From positions 62,001-126,000 of the forward strand of contig CACNYD010000002.1 of the NCBI GenBank assembly GCA_902624635.1: a stretch of DNA of 64,000 bases, written 5' to 3'. The translations under genes were made by a program, and so were the position numbers. Below the pieces are notes generated by a model. That model did no database searches. It was not told where the DNA came from and saw only the letters and a program-made list of their open reading frames with translations. Positions 29,997 to 37,379 of the stretch are shown here, piece by piece. Every line of letters begins with the position of its first letter. The stretch's first letter is position 1. This stretch comes from an uncultured Pelagibacteraceae bacterium (GTDB lineage: Bacteria > Pseudomonadota > Alphaproteobacteria > Pelagibacterales > Pelagibacteraceae).

Positions 29997-30496
29997 TACT
30001 TAAATAATCCTACTTTTAAACTATCTGCTGAATAAATTTTTTTTCCATCAGCTAATACTACACCATTAGCTAGACCAACAGTTGTTCCACCTGGAGACAT
30101 AATTTTTTTCATATCAATTTCATATGTTACTAATTTAACATTTTGTAATACTTCACCAGTAAACTTTACCGCTCCAACTCCTAATGCCCTTCCTTTTCCA
30201 GGATTTCCTATCCATCCTAAATAAAATCCAACTAATTGCCACATAGCATCTAAACCTAAACATCCTGGCATGACAGGATCTTCTTTAAAATGACAATCAA
30301 AAAACCAAAGATCATTCTTAATGTCTAGTTCAGCTTTTAATAAACCTTTTTTAAAAGCTCCCTTGTCATCATAAATTTCTGTAATTCTATCAAACATCAG
30401 CATTGGTGGAAGAGGTAATTTAGCATTACCAGGACCAAATAGTTTTCCCTCACCACAATTTATAAGCTCATCATATGAGTAAGAGTTTTTTTTCAT
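29996..30496 (-). CDS. fabA: 3-hydroxydecanoyl-ACP dehydratase/isomerase FabA
   Basis: Dehydrates beta-hydroxyacyl-ACP and isomerises trans-2- to cis-3-decenoyl-ACP, the branch point of anaerobic unsaturated fatty acid synthesis. The 166-residue hotdog protein has the active His in [20 protein letters not shown] (His near 70, Asp near 84). It is first in the fabA-fabB-fabI operon and divergent from the Irr-like gene, the same arrangement seen in rhizobia. The 94-base divergent gap contains the operator-like repeats described at 30545. Confidence 0.97.
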   Translation of the reverse strand: MKKNSYSYDELINCGEGKLFGPGNAKLPLPPMLMFDRITEIYDDKGAFKKGLLKAELDIKNDLWFFDCHFKEDPVMPGCLGLDAMWQLVGFYLGWIGNPGKGRALGVGAVKFTGEVLQNVKLVTYEIDMKKIMSPGGTTVGLANGVVLADGKKIYSADSLKVGLFK

Positions 30497-30534
30497 AAAA
30501 TTGAGTACTCTTATTTACTTGATTTTAAAACTAT

Positions 30535-30572
30535 ATAATATATTTATTCTATCAGTTTAGAATAGTTTTAAC
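30535..30572 (+). promoter_or_regulatory. Possible promoter and Irr/ICE-like operator upstream of irr
   Basis: TATAAT at 30535-30540 is a good -10 for the irr direction. Just after it lies a perfect inverted repeat, TATTCTA at 30545-30551 and TAGAATA at 30558-30564 with six bases between. Overlapping this is TTTAGAA-TAG-TTTTAAC at 30556-30572, which resembles the rhizobial iron control element (TTTAGAA-N3-TTCTAAA) with two mismatches. The site ends 19 bases before the GTG start. Autoregulation and control of fabA are both possible; no binding has been shown. Confidence 0.45.
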
Positions 30573-30590
30573 TAACAATTTGCTCAAATT

Positions 30591-30989
30591 GTGAAATATA
30601 TAGAAAAATTAAGAAATTCTGGTTTAAGACCTACAAAACAGCGACTTCAAATATGTGAGGTGTTGTTTGATACTGAAAGGACATTCCATTTTACAATAAA
30701 TCAGTTAGAACAAAGAATTAAAGACAAGATAGATAATAAAATATCTCTAGCTACAATTTATAATACAGTCCATGCTTTCGAAAAAAAAGGATATTTAAAA
30801 CAAATTCCTTTAAATTCAAATCAGACTTATTTTGATACCAACGTTACTGATCATCATCATTTTTATGACTTAAAAAAAGAAAAATTAATCGACCTGGAAA
30901 ATTCTGATGTAGGACCCATAAATATTAAAAGAAAAATTAATGGAAAGAAAATCAAGTCCATTGAGGTTCTAGTTAAACTCGACGATTAA
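30591..30989 (+). CDS. irr: Fur-family transcriptional regulator, Irr-like
   Basis: The 132-residue protein has a Fur-type winged helix (LRNSGLRPTKQRLQICEVLF, then ISLATIYNTVHAFEKKGYL as recognition helix) and a dimer/metal domain with TYFDTNVTDHHHFYDLKK. The HHH run and the divergent position beside fabA-fabB-fabI match rhizobial Irr, which reads iron status through haem. A PerR-like peroxide sensor is the main alternative, since katG follows 91 bases downstream. The start is GTG at 30591. It is distinct from the fur gene at 14551: the sequences differ and this one lacks the long C-terminal helix. Confidence 0.82.
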   Translation: MKYIEKLRNSGLRPTKQRLQICEVLFDTERTFHFTINQLEQRIKDKIDNKISLATIYNTVHAFEKKGYLKQIPLNSNQTYFDTNVTDHHHFYDLKKEKLIDLENSDVGPINIKRKINGKKIKSIEVLVKLDD

Positions 30990-31022
30990 GTTATCAATTT
31001 ATTCAGTGACATTATTAACCAA

Positions 31023-31049
31023 TTGACACTTATTTAGAACCATTATAAA
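31023..31049 (+). promoter_or_regulatory. katG promoter with embedded Irr/ICE-like operator
   Basis: TTGACA at 31023-31028 and TATAAA at 31044-31049 (15 bases apart, slightly short) fit a sigma-70 promoter 30-60 bases before katG. Between and over the -10 lies TTTAGAA-CCA-TTATAAA at 31033-31049. This imperfect palindrome differs from the rhizobial ICE pattern TTTAGAA-N3-TTCTAAA by one base and shares its left half with the site before irr. A repressor bound here would cover the -10. Confidence 0.5.
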
Positions 31050-31080
31050 CTGCAAAAATCAACTTAATCATGGGGAATGA

Positions 31081-33318
31081 ATGAGTACTGAAAATTTTAA
31101 AAAAAAATCTTTTAAAGCTAATGAGTTAAGCAAGTGTCCTTTCACAGGAGCAGGCACACCTGCAAAGTTCTCTGCAGGGAGAGGTCAAACAGTTAGAGAT
31201 TTCTGGCCAAACAGTTTAAATCTTAAAATTCTCAGTCAGCACTCAAATTTATCTAACCCAATGGATAAAAAATTCAATTACGCTAAAGAATTTAAAAAAC
31301 TTAATTATAAGGCGTTAAAAAAAGATTTGAAAAAATTAATGACTGACTCACAAGAATGGTGGCCTGCGGACTATGGTCATTATGGACCATTATTTATCAG
31401 ATTAGCATGGCATGCTGCGGGTACCTATAGAACAGGTGATGGTAGAGGTGGTGCTGGTACCGGTAACCAAAGATTTGCTCCATTGAACTCTTGGCCAGAT
31501 AATGTGAATTTAGATAAAGCAAGATTGCTTTTATGGCCAATTAAAAAAAAATATGGAAGAAAAATTTCATGGGCTGATCTATTTATTTTAGTTGGAAATG
31601 TAGCTTTAGACTCAATGGGTTTTAAAACTTTTGGTTTTGGTGCGGGTAGAACTGATATATGGGAGCCAGAGGATGATATTTATTGGGGTTCAGAAAAAGA
31701 AATGCTAGGTGTAGAGAGATACAGTGGAAAAAGAGATTTAGAGCAGCCTTTAGGAGCTTCACACATGGGCTTGATTTATGTAAACCCACAAGGTCCAGAT
31801 GCAAATCCAGATCCATTACTAGCAGCACACGATATTAGAGAGACATTTGGAAGAATGGCTATGAACGATTATGAGACAGCAGCTTTAGTAGCTGGAGGCC
31901 ATACATTCGGAAAATCTCATGGAGCAGCATCAGAGTCTTACAAAGGTCCAGATCCAGAAGCTTCAAGGCTTCAAGATCAATCTACCGGATGGAACAGTAG
32001 ATATAAATCTGGAAAAGGTGTTGATACAATAAGTAGTGGTATCGAAGGTTCTTGGACTCAAAATCCTACTAAGTGGGATATGGGTTATTTAGATTGTTTA
32101 TACGGTCATGATTGGGAACTCACAAAAAGCCCAGCTGGCGCTCATCAATGGACTCCAAAAAAAAATGGTCAAAAAATTAAAATGGTTCCTGATGCGCACC
32201 AAAAAGGTGTGCTTCATCCACCAATGATGCAAACAACCGATATATCAATGAAAGTTGACCCAAGTTATGGACCAATTACAAAGCATTTTCATCAAAACCC
32301 TAAAGAGTTCCATGATGCATTTGCGAGAGCATGGTTTAAATTAACTCACAGAGATATGGGTCCAAGAGTTTGTTACTTGGGTAGTGAAGTTCCAAAAGAG
32401 CAATTAATTTGGCAAGATCCAATTGATAAACCAAAGTACAAACTTAAATTAAATGATATAAAAGATTTAAAAAACAAAATCTCTAAATCAAAAATATCAA
32501 TTTCAGATTTAGTTTCTACTGCTTGGGCATCAGCTTCAACTTTTAGAGGATCAGATAAAAGAGGTGGTGCTAATGGTGCAAGAATAATGCTAGAACCACA
32601 GAAAAGTTGGGTTGTGAATAATCCTAAGAAATTATCAATTGTGATAAAAGCTTTAAATAAAATTAAAGACCAATTTGATAATAAAAAGAGAAGTGTATCA
32701 ATGGCAGACTTAATTGTATTAGCAGGTGGTGTTGGTATTGAGATGGCTGCTAAAAAAGCAGGTCATAAAGTTAACATCCCGTTTTCAGCAGGTAGAGGAG
32801 ATGCAAGACAAGACCAGACTGATATTCATTCTTTTGGTCTTCTTAAGCCTGTGGCGGATGGTTTTAGAAACTATCTGAATGAAGGAACTTCAAATGTTTC
32901 AGCGGAGGAAAAATTGGTTGATAAAGCACAACTAATGGGTCTAACCGCACCAGAAATGACAGCACTTATAGGTGGTTTGAGAGTTTTAAATACTAATTAT
33001 GATGGTTCAAATTATGGCGTTTTTACAAATAAACCTGGTTCTCTTACTAACGATTACTTCGTAAATCTATTAGACATGAATACTACATGGAAAGAGGAAG
33101 ATAGATCAGAAGAAACATTTGTAGGAAGAGATAGAAAAACTCAAAAAACTAAATGGAAAGCAACAAGAGTTGATTTGATTTTTGGTTCAAATTCTCAATT
33201 AAGAGCTCTTGCCGAAGTTTATGCGTGTGACGACTCTCAACAAAAATTTATAAATGATTTTGTCGCAGCATGGGTCAAAGTGATGAATGCTGATCGATTT
33301 GACTTGAAATTGAATTAA
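31081..33318 (+). CDS. katG: Catalase-peroxidase KatG
   Basis: Bifunctional haem enzyme that removes hydrogen peroxide. The 745 residues match the duplicated two-domain plan. The N-terminal active domain has the distal Arg-Trp-His region [20 protein letters not shown] (near 100), the proximal haem-ligand region [13 protein letters not shown] (near 275) and [11 protein letters not shown], whose Tyr joins the Met-Tyr-Trp adduct. The C-terminal domain is the degenerate repeat. No signal peptide, so it is cytoplasmic. Preceded by a promoter with an Irr-like operator. KatG is notable because streamlined marine SAR11 such as P. ubique is reported to lack catalase. Confidence 0.98.
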   Translation: MSTENFKKKSFKANELSKCPFTGAGTPAKFSAGRGQTVRDFWPNSLNLKILSQHSNLSNPMDKKFNYAKEFKKLNYKALKKDLKKLMTDSQEWWPADYGHYGPLFIRLAWHAAGTYRTGDGRGGAGTGNQRFAPLNSWPDNVNLDKARLLLWPIKKKYGRKISWADLFILVGNVALDSMGFKTFGFGAGRTDIWEPEDDIYWGSEKEMLGVERYSGKRDLEQPLGASHMGLIYVNPQGPDANPDPLLAAHDIRETFGRMAMNDYETAALVAGGHTFGKSHGAASESYKGPDPEASRLQDQSTGWNSRYKSGKGVDTISSGIEGSWTQNPTKWDMGYLDCLYGHDWELTKSPAGAHQWTPKKNGQKIKMVPDAHQKGVLHPPMMQTTDISMKVDPSYGPITKHFHQNPKEFHDAFARAWFKLTHRDMGPRVCYLGSEVPKEQLIWQDPIDKPKYKLKLNDIKDLKNKISKSKISISDLVSTAWASASTFRGSDKRGGANGARIMLEPQKSWVVNNPKKLSIVIKALNKIKDQFDNKKRSVSMADLIVLAGGVGIEMAAKKAGHKVNIPFSAGRGDARQDQTDIHSFGLLKPVADGFRNYLNEGTSNVSAEEKLVDKAQLMGLTAPEMTALIGGLRVLNTNYDGSNYGVFTNKPGSLTNDYFVNLLDMNTTWKEEDRSEETFVGRDRKTQKTKWKATRVDLIFGSNSQLRALAEVYACDDSQQKFINDFVAAWVKVMNADRFDLKLN

Positions 33319-33343
33319 TTAACACTAAGTAAATGATAATTAT

Positions 33344-33940
33344 ATGCCTACAGTAAGTTTCGAAGATTTTTACCAAGTTCCTGATCTCAACTTTGATATT
33401 ACAAGGTTGAAAAATGATTTGGATAAGATATTAAAAAACAAAAAATTTAAAAGTCCGGGTGTTACACATTTTGGTGCTATTTCAATCAACCAAATACCAA
33501 ATGATATCAATTCGATTAATGGAAATAATATAAGAGGTAAATACTGGACTATTGCTGACGAAACGGGAAAAGAAGTTGCTAGAGATGTAGATATAGACGA
33601 GTCAAAGTACACACAATTAGTCCCTGAATTTGAAAAAACCTATTTTAAAGAAGTCTTTGAAACTTTGAGTAAAAGATTTAAATTAGGAAGAGTTAGACTT
33701 CTATTAAAAGAGCCAAGATCAACATTAAGTTGGCATAAAGACCCTGAATGTCGACTTCACATACCAATTATTACTAATAAAGGCTGTTCAATGGTAATTG
33801 AAAATGTTGCAAAGCATTTACCTGCTGATGGTAATGTTTGGATAACTAATAACACCAAATATCACAATTTTTTCAATGGAGGTGAACAGGCCAGAATTCA
33901 TCTTGTAGCTTGTGTTCTTGAAAGCCCTTTTAAAAAATAA
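33344..33940 (+). CDS. Aspartyl/asparaginyl beta-hydroxylase-like protein
   Basis: The 198-residue protein resembles the Fe(II)/2-oxoglutarate oxygenase fold of the Asp/Asn hydroxylase family. A metal-binding HxD is seen in LSWHKDPECRLHIPI (near residues 127-129, with the Arg just after). The distal His is probably in NTKYHNFFNGGEQARIHLVA (near 170), followed by the Arg that anchors 2-oxoglutarate. Substrate unknown; bacterial members include small-molecule and peptide hydroxylases. It follows katG by 25 bases and overlaps the DUF2061 gene by one base. Iron-dependent chemistry fits the neighbourhood, but a functional link is inference. Confidence 0.75.
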   Translation: MPTVSFEDFYQVPDLNFDITRLKNDLDKILKNKKFKSPGVTHFGAISINQIPNDINSINGNNIRGKYWTIADETGKEVARDVDIDESKYTQLVPEFEKTYFKEVFETLSKRFKLGRVRLLLKEPRSTLSWHKDPECRLHIPIITNKGCSMVIENVAKHLPADGNVWITNNTKYHNFFNGGEQARIHLVACVLESPFKK

Positions 33941-34182
33941 TGGAAATTACAAACGGTATATTTCAGGCAGCAAATAATATTTATCAAAATAATAAAGGTT
34001 CTTTACTCAGAACAGTAATCTATACAATTGGACACTTTGTAATAGCAATCACAGTTTTGATGTTAGTTGCTGATGTTTCGTTTGCTATTGCACTAACGGA
34101 TGCAATAGTTGAACCTATTGCAAATTCAATTTGGTATTTCATCTTAGATAAATGGTGGGCAAGTAAATCAAAAAAAAAATAA
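33940..34182 (+). CDS. DUF2061 family small membrane protein
   Basis: The 80-residue protein has two predicted membrane helices (about 24-44 and 47-70) and the family pattern SLLRTVIYTIGHFVIA followed by EPIANSIWYFILDKWW and a Lys-rich tail. The function of DUF2061 proteins is unknown; they often lie beside sulfur or envelope genes. The ATG overlaps the hydroxylase-like stop by one base, so the two are probably cotranslated. Confidence 0.8.
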   Translation: MEITNGIFQAANNIYQNNKGSLLRTVIYTIGHFVIAITVLMLVADVSFAIALTDAIVEPIANSIWYFILDKWWASKSKKK

Positions 34183-34235
34183 ATTTTGTATTTGGGAATT
34201 AAAAAAATTAAAATTGTTTATCCCCCTAAAAAGTA

Positions 34236-34286
34236 GCAAATAGTAATCATTCGCAAAAAAAAAAAGATAATAATAATCATTCGCAA
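34236..34286 (+). promoter_or_regulatory. Tandem Fur-box-like repeat upstream of a Cys-rich miniprotein
   Basis: TAATCATTCGCAA occurs twice, 30 bases apart (34244-34256 and 34274-34286). The second copy lies in GATAATAATAATCATTCGC (34266-34284), which matches the E. coli Fur consensus at 16 of 19 positions. The first (34236-34254) matches at 13 of 19 and also forms an inverted repeat GCAAAT-N7-ATTCGC, with one mismatch. A 17-base palindrome (GAAATAAA-T-TTTATTTC, 34298-34314) follows. The sites lie 45-95 bases before the ATG at 34331, where a metal-responsive operator is expected. Confidence 0.5.
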
Positions 34287-34330
34287 GGATTATTGTTGAA
34301 ATAAATTTTATTTCTAATTATTTTTTTAGT

Positions 34331-34510
34331 ATGCGGATAGAAAACTATAACTGTAAAAAATGCGGATTAACAATTTCATCTACATGTTCTAAGTGTGATA
34401 AAATTGTTGACGTTCAAGTCCTTGACGATGGATGCATAGTTCAAAAAACAAAATGTTTAGAATGTGCAAATACTCCAGTAATTAGGGATGTTTGTGAACA
34501 ACAAAAATAG
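34331..34510 (+). CDS. Cys-rich miniprotein, 59 residues, unknown function
   Basis: The protein begins MRIENYNCKKCGLTISSTCS. Eight Cys include the pairs CKKC (8/11), CSKC (19/22) and CLEC (42/45), plus single Cys at 35 and 55. CxxC pairs spaced like these suggest a zinc ribbon or a rubredoxin-like metal or Fe-S site. There is no signal peptide, so it is cytoplasmic. It does not look like the bacterioferritin-associated ferredoxin Bfd, whose Cys spacing differs. The Fur-like sites upstream make an iron-related role plausible, but that is inference. It is followed by a convergent SH3 gene. Confidence 0.65.
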   Translation: MRIENYNCKKCGLTISSTCSKCDKIVDVQVLDDGCIVQKTKCLECANTPVIRDVCEQQK

Positions 34511-34545
34511 TTCGTTATTATAGATTTTTGAGTTGATTAATTAAA

Positions 34546-34986
34546 TCAGTTCAAGCCCCAGGTGTTTTCTATTTTAATCCAGCCCTTAAAACTCCCAGTT
34601 TTTACCTTGCACCACTTTTCAATACAATTTTGAAGCAACAAAACCCTACCCTTTTCTATTTTCGCTAAAGGTTTTGAAAAATTGCTTGGCTTACTAAATA
34701 AGATTTTATCTTCCTTTGGTATAATCGAATTTAATTTTTTAAGTTGGGAAACATGTATCCATCCACTATTATTTTTAAGATCAATTATTCTTCTAAAATT
34801 TTCTTTTTTATCAATTTGCTTGATAGGTAAATCAATTTTATTATATATATATTTTATTGGATACTCAAATCCTGGACCATATCTAACGTTTACTTTATCT
34901 TTTTTTAATGAGAGAAATGTTTCGTTCGAAAAAACATAAAATGGAAAAAAAATAAAAATTGAAATAAAAAAAATTAATTTCTTCAT
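34546..34986 (-). CDS. Secreted bacterial SH3-domain protein
   Basis: The 146-residue protein has a signal peptide (MKKLIFFISIFIFFPFYVFS, cut near SNE) and two SH3-like repeats of the SH3_4 family. The first is VNVRYGPGFEYPIKY with GWIHVSQLKK (about 33-83); the second is KGRVLLLQNCIEKWCKVKTG followed by GWIKIENTWGL (about 112-144). Such periplasmic domains bind peptidoglycan or peptides. No catalytic domain is attached. It follows the ThiF/MoeB-like gene on the same strand, 8 bases downstream. Confidence 0.82.
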   Translation of the reverse strand: MKKLIFFISIFIFFPFYVFSNETFLSLKKDKVNVRYGPGFEYPIKYIYNKIDLPIKQIDKKENFRRIIDLKNNSGWIHVSQLKKLNSIIPKEDKILFSKPSNFSKPLAKIEKGRVLLLQNCIEKWCKVKTGSFKGWIKIENTWGLN

Positions 34987-34994
34987 TATCTTTT

Positions 34995-35738
34995 TTATAA
35001 TCTGTTTTTTTTAAATTTAACTTTTCTAAAATTAAGATTTAAAAGATCTATAATTAATATTTGATTTTTTAAGTTTTGACCAATTTTCATTATCATTTTT
35101 AGAGCCTCATTCGCTTGTGTAGTTCCTACTATTGAGGCGGTAGTACCTATAACTCCTTCAAACTCACAATTTAGATTATCATCAGAAACCTTATTTTCTT
35201 GATAGAAATTTTTTAAGGACGCCGTCTTATTGTCTTTAAAATCAAATGTAAATACGTGACCATCAAATTTGCTTATTGCTCCTGTTACTAATTTTTTTTT
35301 CAATTTTATACAATAATCATTTATTAAGAATTTAGTTTTAAAGTTGTCAGAACCGTCAATTATAATTTCATAATGTTTAATTATGTCTTTGATATTGTTT
35401 TTGTTAAGTCTTGATTTGTAAATTTTTATTTTCGTAAATGGATTTATTTCTCTAAGTTTTTTTGCTGCTACACTTACTTTTAATTTGTTAATATCTTTAG
35501 AACTGAATAAACTTTGTCTATGAATATTTGAGAGATTAACAATATCATTGTCTATAAGACCAATGAATCCAATACCTGCTCTTACCAGACTTTCTGCTGC
35601 AGGGCAGCCCAAACCTCCAATACCGACAATTAAAATTTTAGAGGACAAAATTTTTTTTTGACCTTTTGCACCAATATTTTTCAAGATTAATTGTCTTGAA
35701 AATCTTTCAATTTGAGATTTGTTTAAACTGTTTTTCAT
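34995..35738 (-). CDS. ThiF/MoeB/HesA family adenylyltransferase lacking the zinc Cys pairs
   Basis: E1-like enzyme that adenylates the C terminus of a ubiquitin-like sulfur carrier (MoaD or ThiS in known cases). The 247 residues have ILIVGIGGLGCPAAESLVRA (nucleotide loop, near 36) and GLIDNDIVNLSNIHRQSLF (near 60), including the conserved Arg and the Asp that binds ATP-Mg, then IDGSDNFKTKFLINDYC. The two CxxC pairs that bind structural zinc in E. coli MoeB and ThiF are both absent, and the C terminus is short. The carrier partner is not in this window. It overlaps dut by 4 bases. Confidence 0.82.
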   Translation of the reverse strand: MKNSLNKSQIERFSRQLILKNIGAKGQKKILSSKILIVGIGGLGCPAAESLVRAGIGFIGLIDNDIVNLSNIHRQSLFSSKDINKLKVSVAAKKLREINPFTKIKIYKSRLNKNNIKDIIKHYEIIIDGSDNFKTKFLINDYCIKLKKKLVTGAISKFDGHVFTFDFKDNKTASLKNFYQENKVSDDNLNCEFEGVIGTTASIVGTTQANEALKMIMKIGQNLKNQILIIDLLNLNFRKVKFKKNRL

Positions 35739-36172
35739 TTACCAGTTGAACCAAAACCTCCCTCACCTCTTATTGATTCTGGAAGTTCATTTGTTTCCTC
35801 TAAATCTATTTTTATAACTGGTGTTAGAATCATCTGAGCTACTCTATCATTGTTACTTATTTTAAAGCTTTTTTTACCATGATTAAATAAAATGACTTTT
35901 ATTTCTCCTCTATAATCACTGTCAATTGTACCAGGTGTATTTAAAACACTAATATTATTTTTTGCCGCTAATCCCGACCTTGGTCTTATCTGAATTTCAT
36001 ATTCTTTAGGAAATGCAAATGATAATCCAGTTGGTACTAGGCATGACTCCCCCGGCTTTAATTCAATTGATTTATCTATGTATGCCATCAGATCCATACC
36101 AGATGCGCCATCAGTTTTATAAGATGGTAATTTAACAGAGGGTTGTAATTTTTTTACTAAAACTTTAACCAT
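35735..36172 (-). CDS. dut: Deoxyuridine 5'-triphosphate nucleotidohydrolase
   Basis: Trimeric dUTPase that hydrolyses dUTP to dUMP, keeping uracil out of DNA and supplying thymidylate synthesis. The 145 residues have the five motifs, including GASGMDLMAY, PRSGLAAKNN, GTIDSDYRGEI with the catalytic Asp, RVAQMIL and the C-terminal RGEGGFGSTGK loop that closes over the substrate. It follows coaBC (one-base overlap), matching the alphaproteobacterial order ubiE-ubiB-coaBC-dut. Confidence 0.98.
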   Translation of the reverse strand: MVKVLVKKLQPSVKLPSYKTDGASGMDLMAYIDKSIELKPGESCLVPTGLSFAFPKEYEIQIRPRSGLAAKNNISVLNTPGTIDSDYRGEIKVILFNHGKKSFKISNNDRVAQMILTPVIKIDLEETNELPESIRGEGGFGSTGK

Positions 36173-37371
36173 TAGTTTAAATGATCAATGATTTTTTCAA
36201 CTAATTCGTCTGAAATTTTTGATTTAGATTTATATTTTAGTCTGTCTATTTTTTTATCTTTATAAAAAATTGATACCTCATTAAAATCTGAGTCAAAACC
36301 AATTGATTCATTTGATACATCATTTGCAACTATCCAGTCACAATTTTTTTCACTTAGTTTTTTATTAGCATAGTTTTCTAAATTATTCGTTTCAGCTGCA
36401 AAGCCCACCACAAGTTTTGGTCTTAAGGAGTTATGATTGGAAACATAGTCAAGAATATCTACATTTTTTTCTAACTCTAAACTAATTTCATCTTGTTTCT
36501 TTATTTTTATTTTTGAAGATTCTCTCACCTTATAGTCACATACTGCTGCAGAAAATATTGCAACATCGGTTGGTAAACTTTTAAGAGTCGATTGAAACAT
36601 TTCTTCAGCAGTCTCGACCTTAATCAAATTAATATCATCATTTATTTCTAAATTTGTTGGTCCTGAAATTAAAGTTGTTTCAAAACCTTTTTTTGATAAT
36701 GATTTCGCGATTTCATAACCTTGTTTACCACTCGATTTATTAGATATATATCTTACCGGATCAATGTACTCTTTGGTTGGTCCTGCAGTTACGATTGCCT
36801 TTAATTTATTTTTTATTTTTAAATCTTTGAAATAAATTTTCAGTTTACTTATTATATCTTTAGGTTCTGACATTTTGCCTTCGCCATATTCTCCACATGC
36901 CATATCTCCAACCTCAGGACCAATTAATTCATAATTATAGGTTTTAAGTTTTGTTATATTTTGTTTAGTAGATTGATGTTCCCACATTCTTACATTCATT
37001 GCTGGAGCAATAAATATTTTTTTATTTGACGCAAGAGCAACAGTAGAAGCTAAATCGTCTGAATTTCCGTTAGCAAGTTTAGATATCGTGTTAGCTGTTG
37101 CAGGTGCAATTAAAATGAGGTCTGCCCATCTTGAAAGACTAATGTGATCCATTTCTGCTTCATTTTCTATACTAAAAAGATCTTGATAAACTTTAGATTG
37201 AGATAACGAAGTTATCGATAGAGGTGTTACAAATTCAGCACCACTTTTAGTAAGAATTGTTTTTATACTTACACCATCTTTTTTTAAAAGTCTGATTAAT
37301 TCAAGACTTTTATATGCAGCTATACCTCCACAAATTATTAATAAGATTTTTTTATTATTCAAGTTACTCAT
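36172..37371 (-). CDS. coaBC: Bifunctional phosphopantothenoylcysteine decarboxylase/phosphopantothenate-cysteine ligase
   Basis: Two consecutive steps of coenzyme A synthesis. The 399 residues have the N-terminal flavoprotein CoaC domain with the FMN site (LLIICGGIAAYKSLELIRLL), the PAMNVRMWEH motif and the loop Cys region GPEVGDMACGEYGEGKM. From about residue 190 the CoaB domain follows (IVTAGPTKEYIDPVRYISNK). It lies between ubiB and dut on the minus strand; the start codon follows the ubiB stop by 8 bases. Confidence 0.97.
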   Translation of the reverse strand: MSNLNNKKILLIICGGIAAYKSLELIRLLKKDGVSIKTILTKSGAEFVTPLSITSLSQSKVYQDLFSIENEAEMDHISLSRWADLILIAPATANTISKLANGNSDDLASTVALASNKKIFIAPAMNVRMWEHQSTKQNITKLKTYNYELIGPEVGDMACGEYGEGKMSEPKDIISKLKIYFKDLKIKNKLKAIVTAGPTKEYIDPVRYISNKSSGKQGYEIAKSLSKKGFETTLISGPTNLEINDDINLIKVETAEEMFQSTLKSLPTDVAIFSAAVCDYKVRESSKIKIKKQDEISLELEKNVDILDYVSNHNSLRPKLVVGFAAETNNLENYANKKLSEKNCDWIVANDVSNESIGFDSDFNEVSIFYKDKKIDRLKYKSKSKISDELVEKIIDHLN

Positions 37372-37379
37372 GGTGTGAA

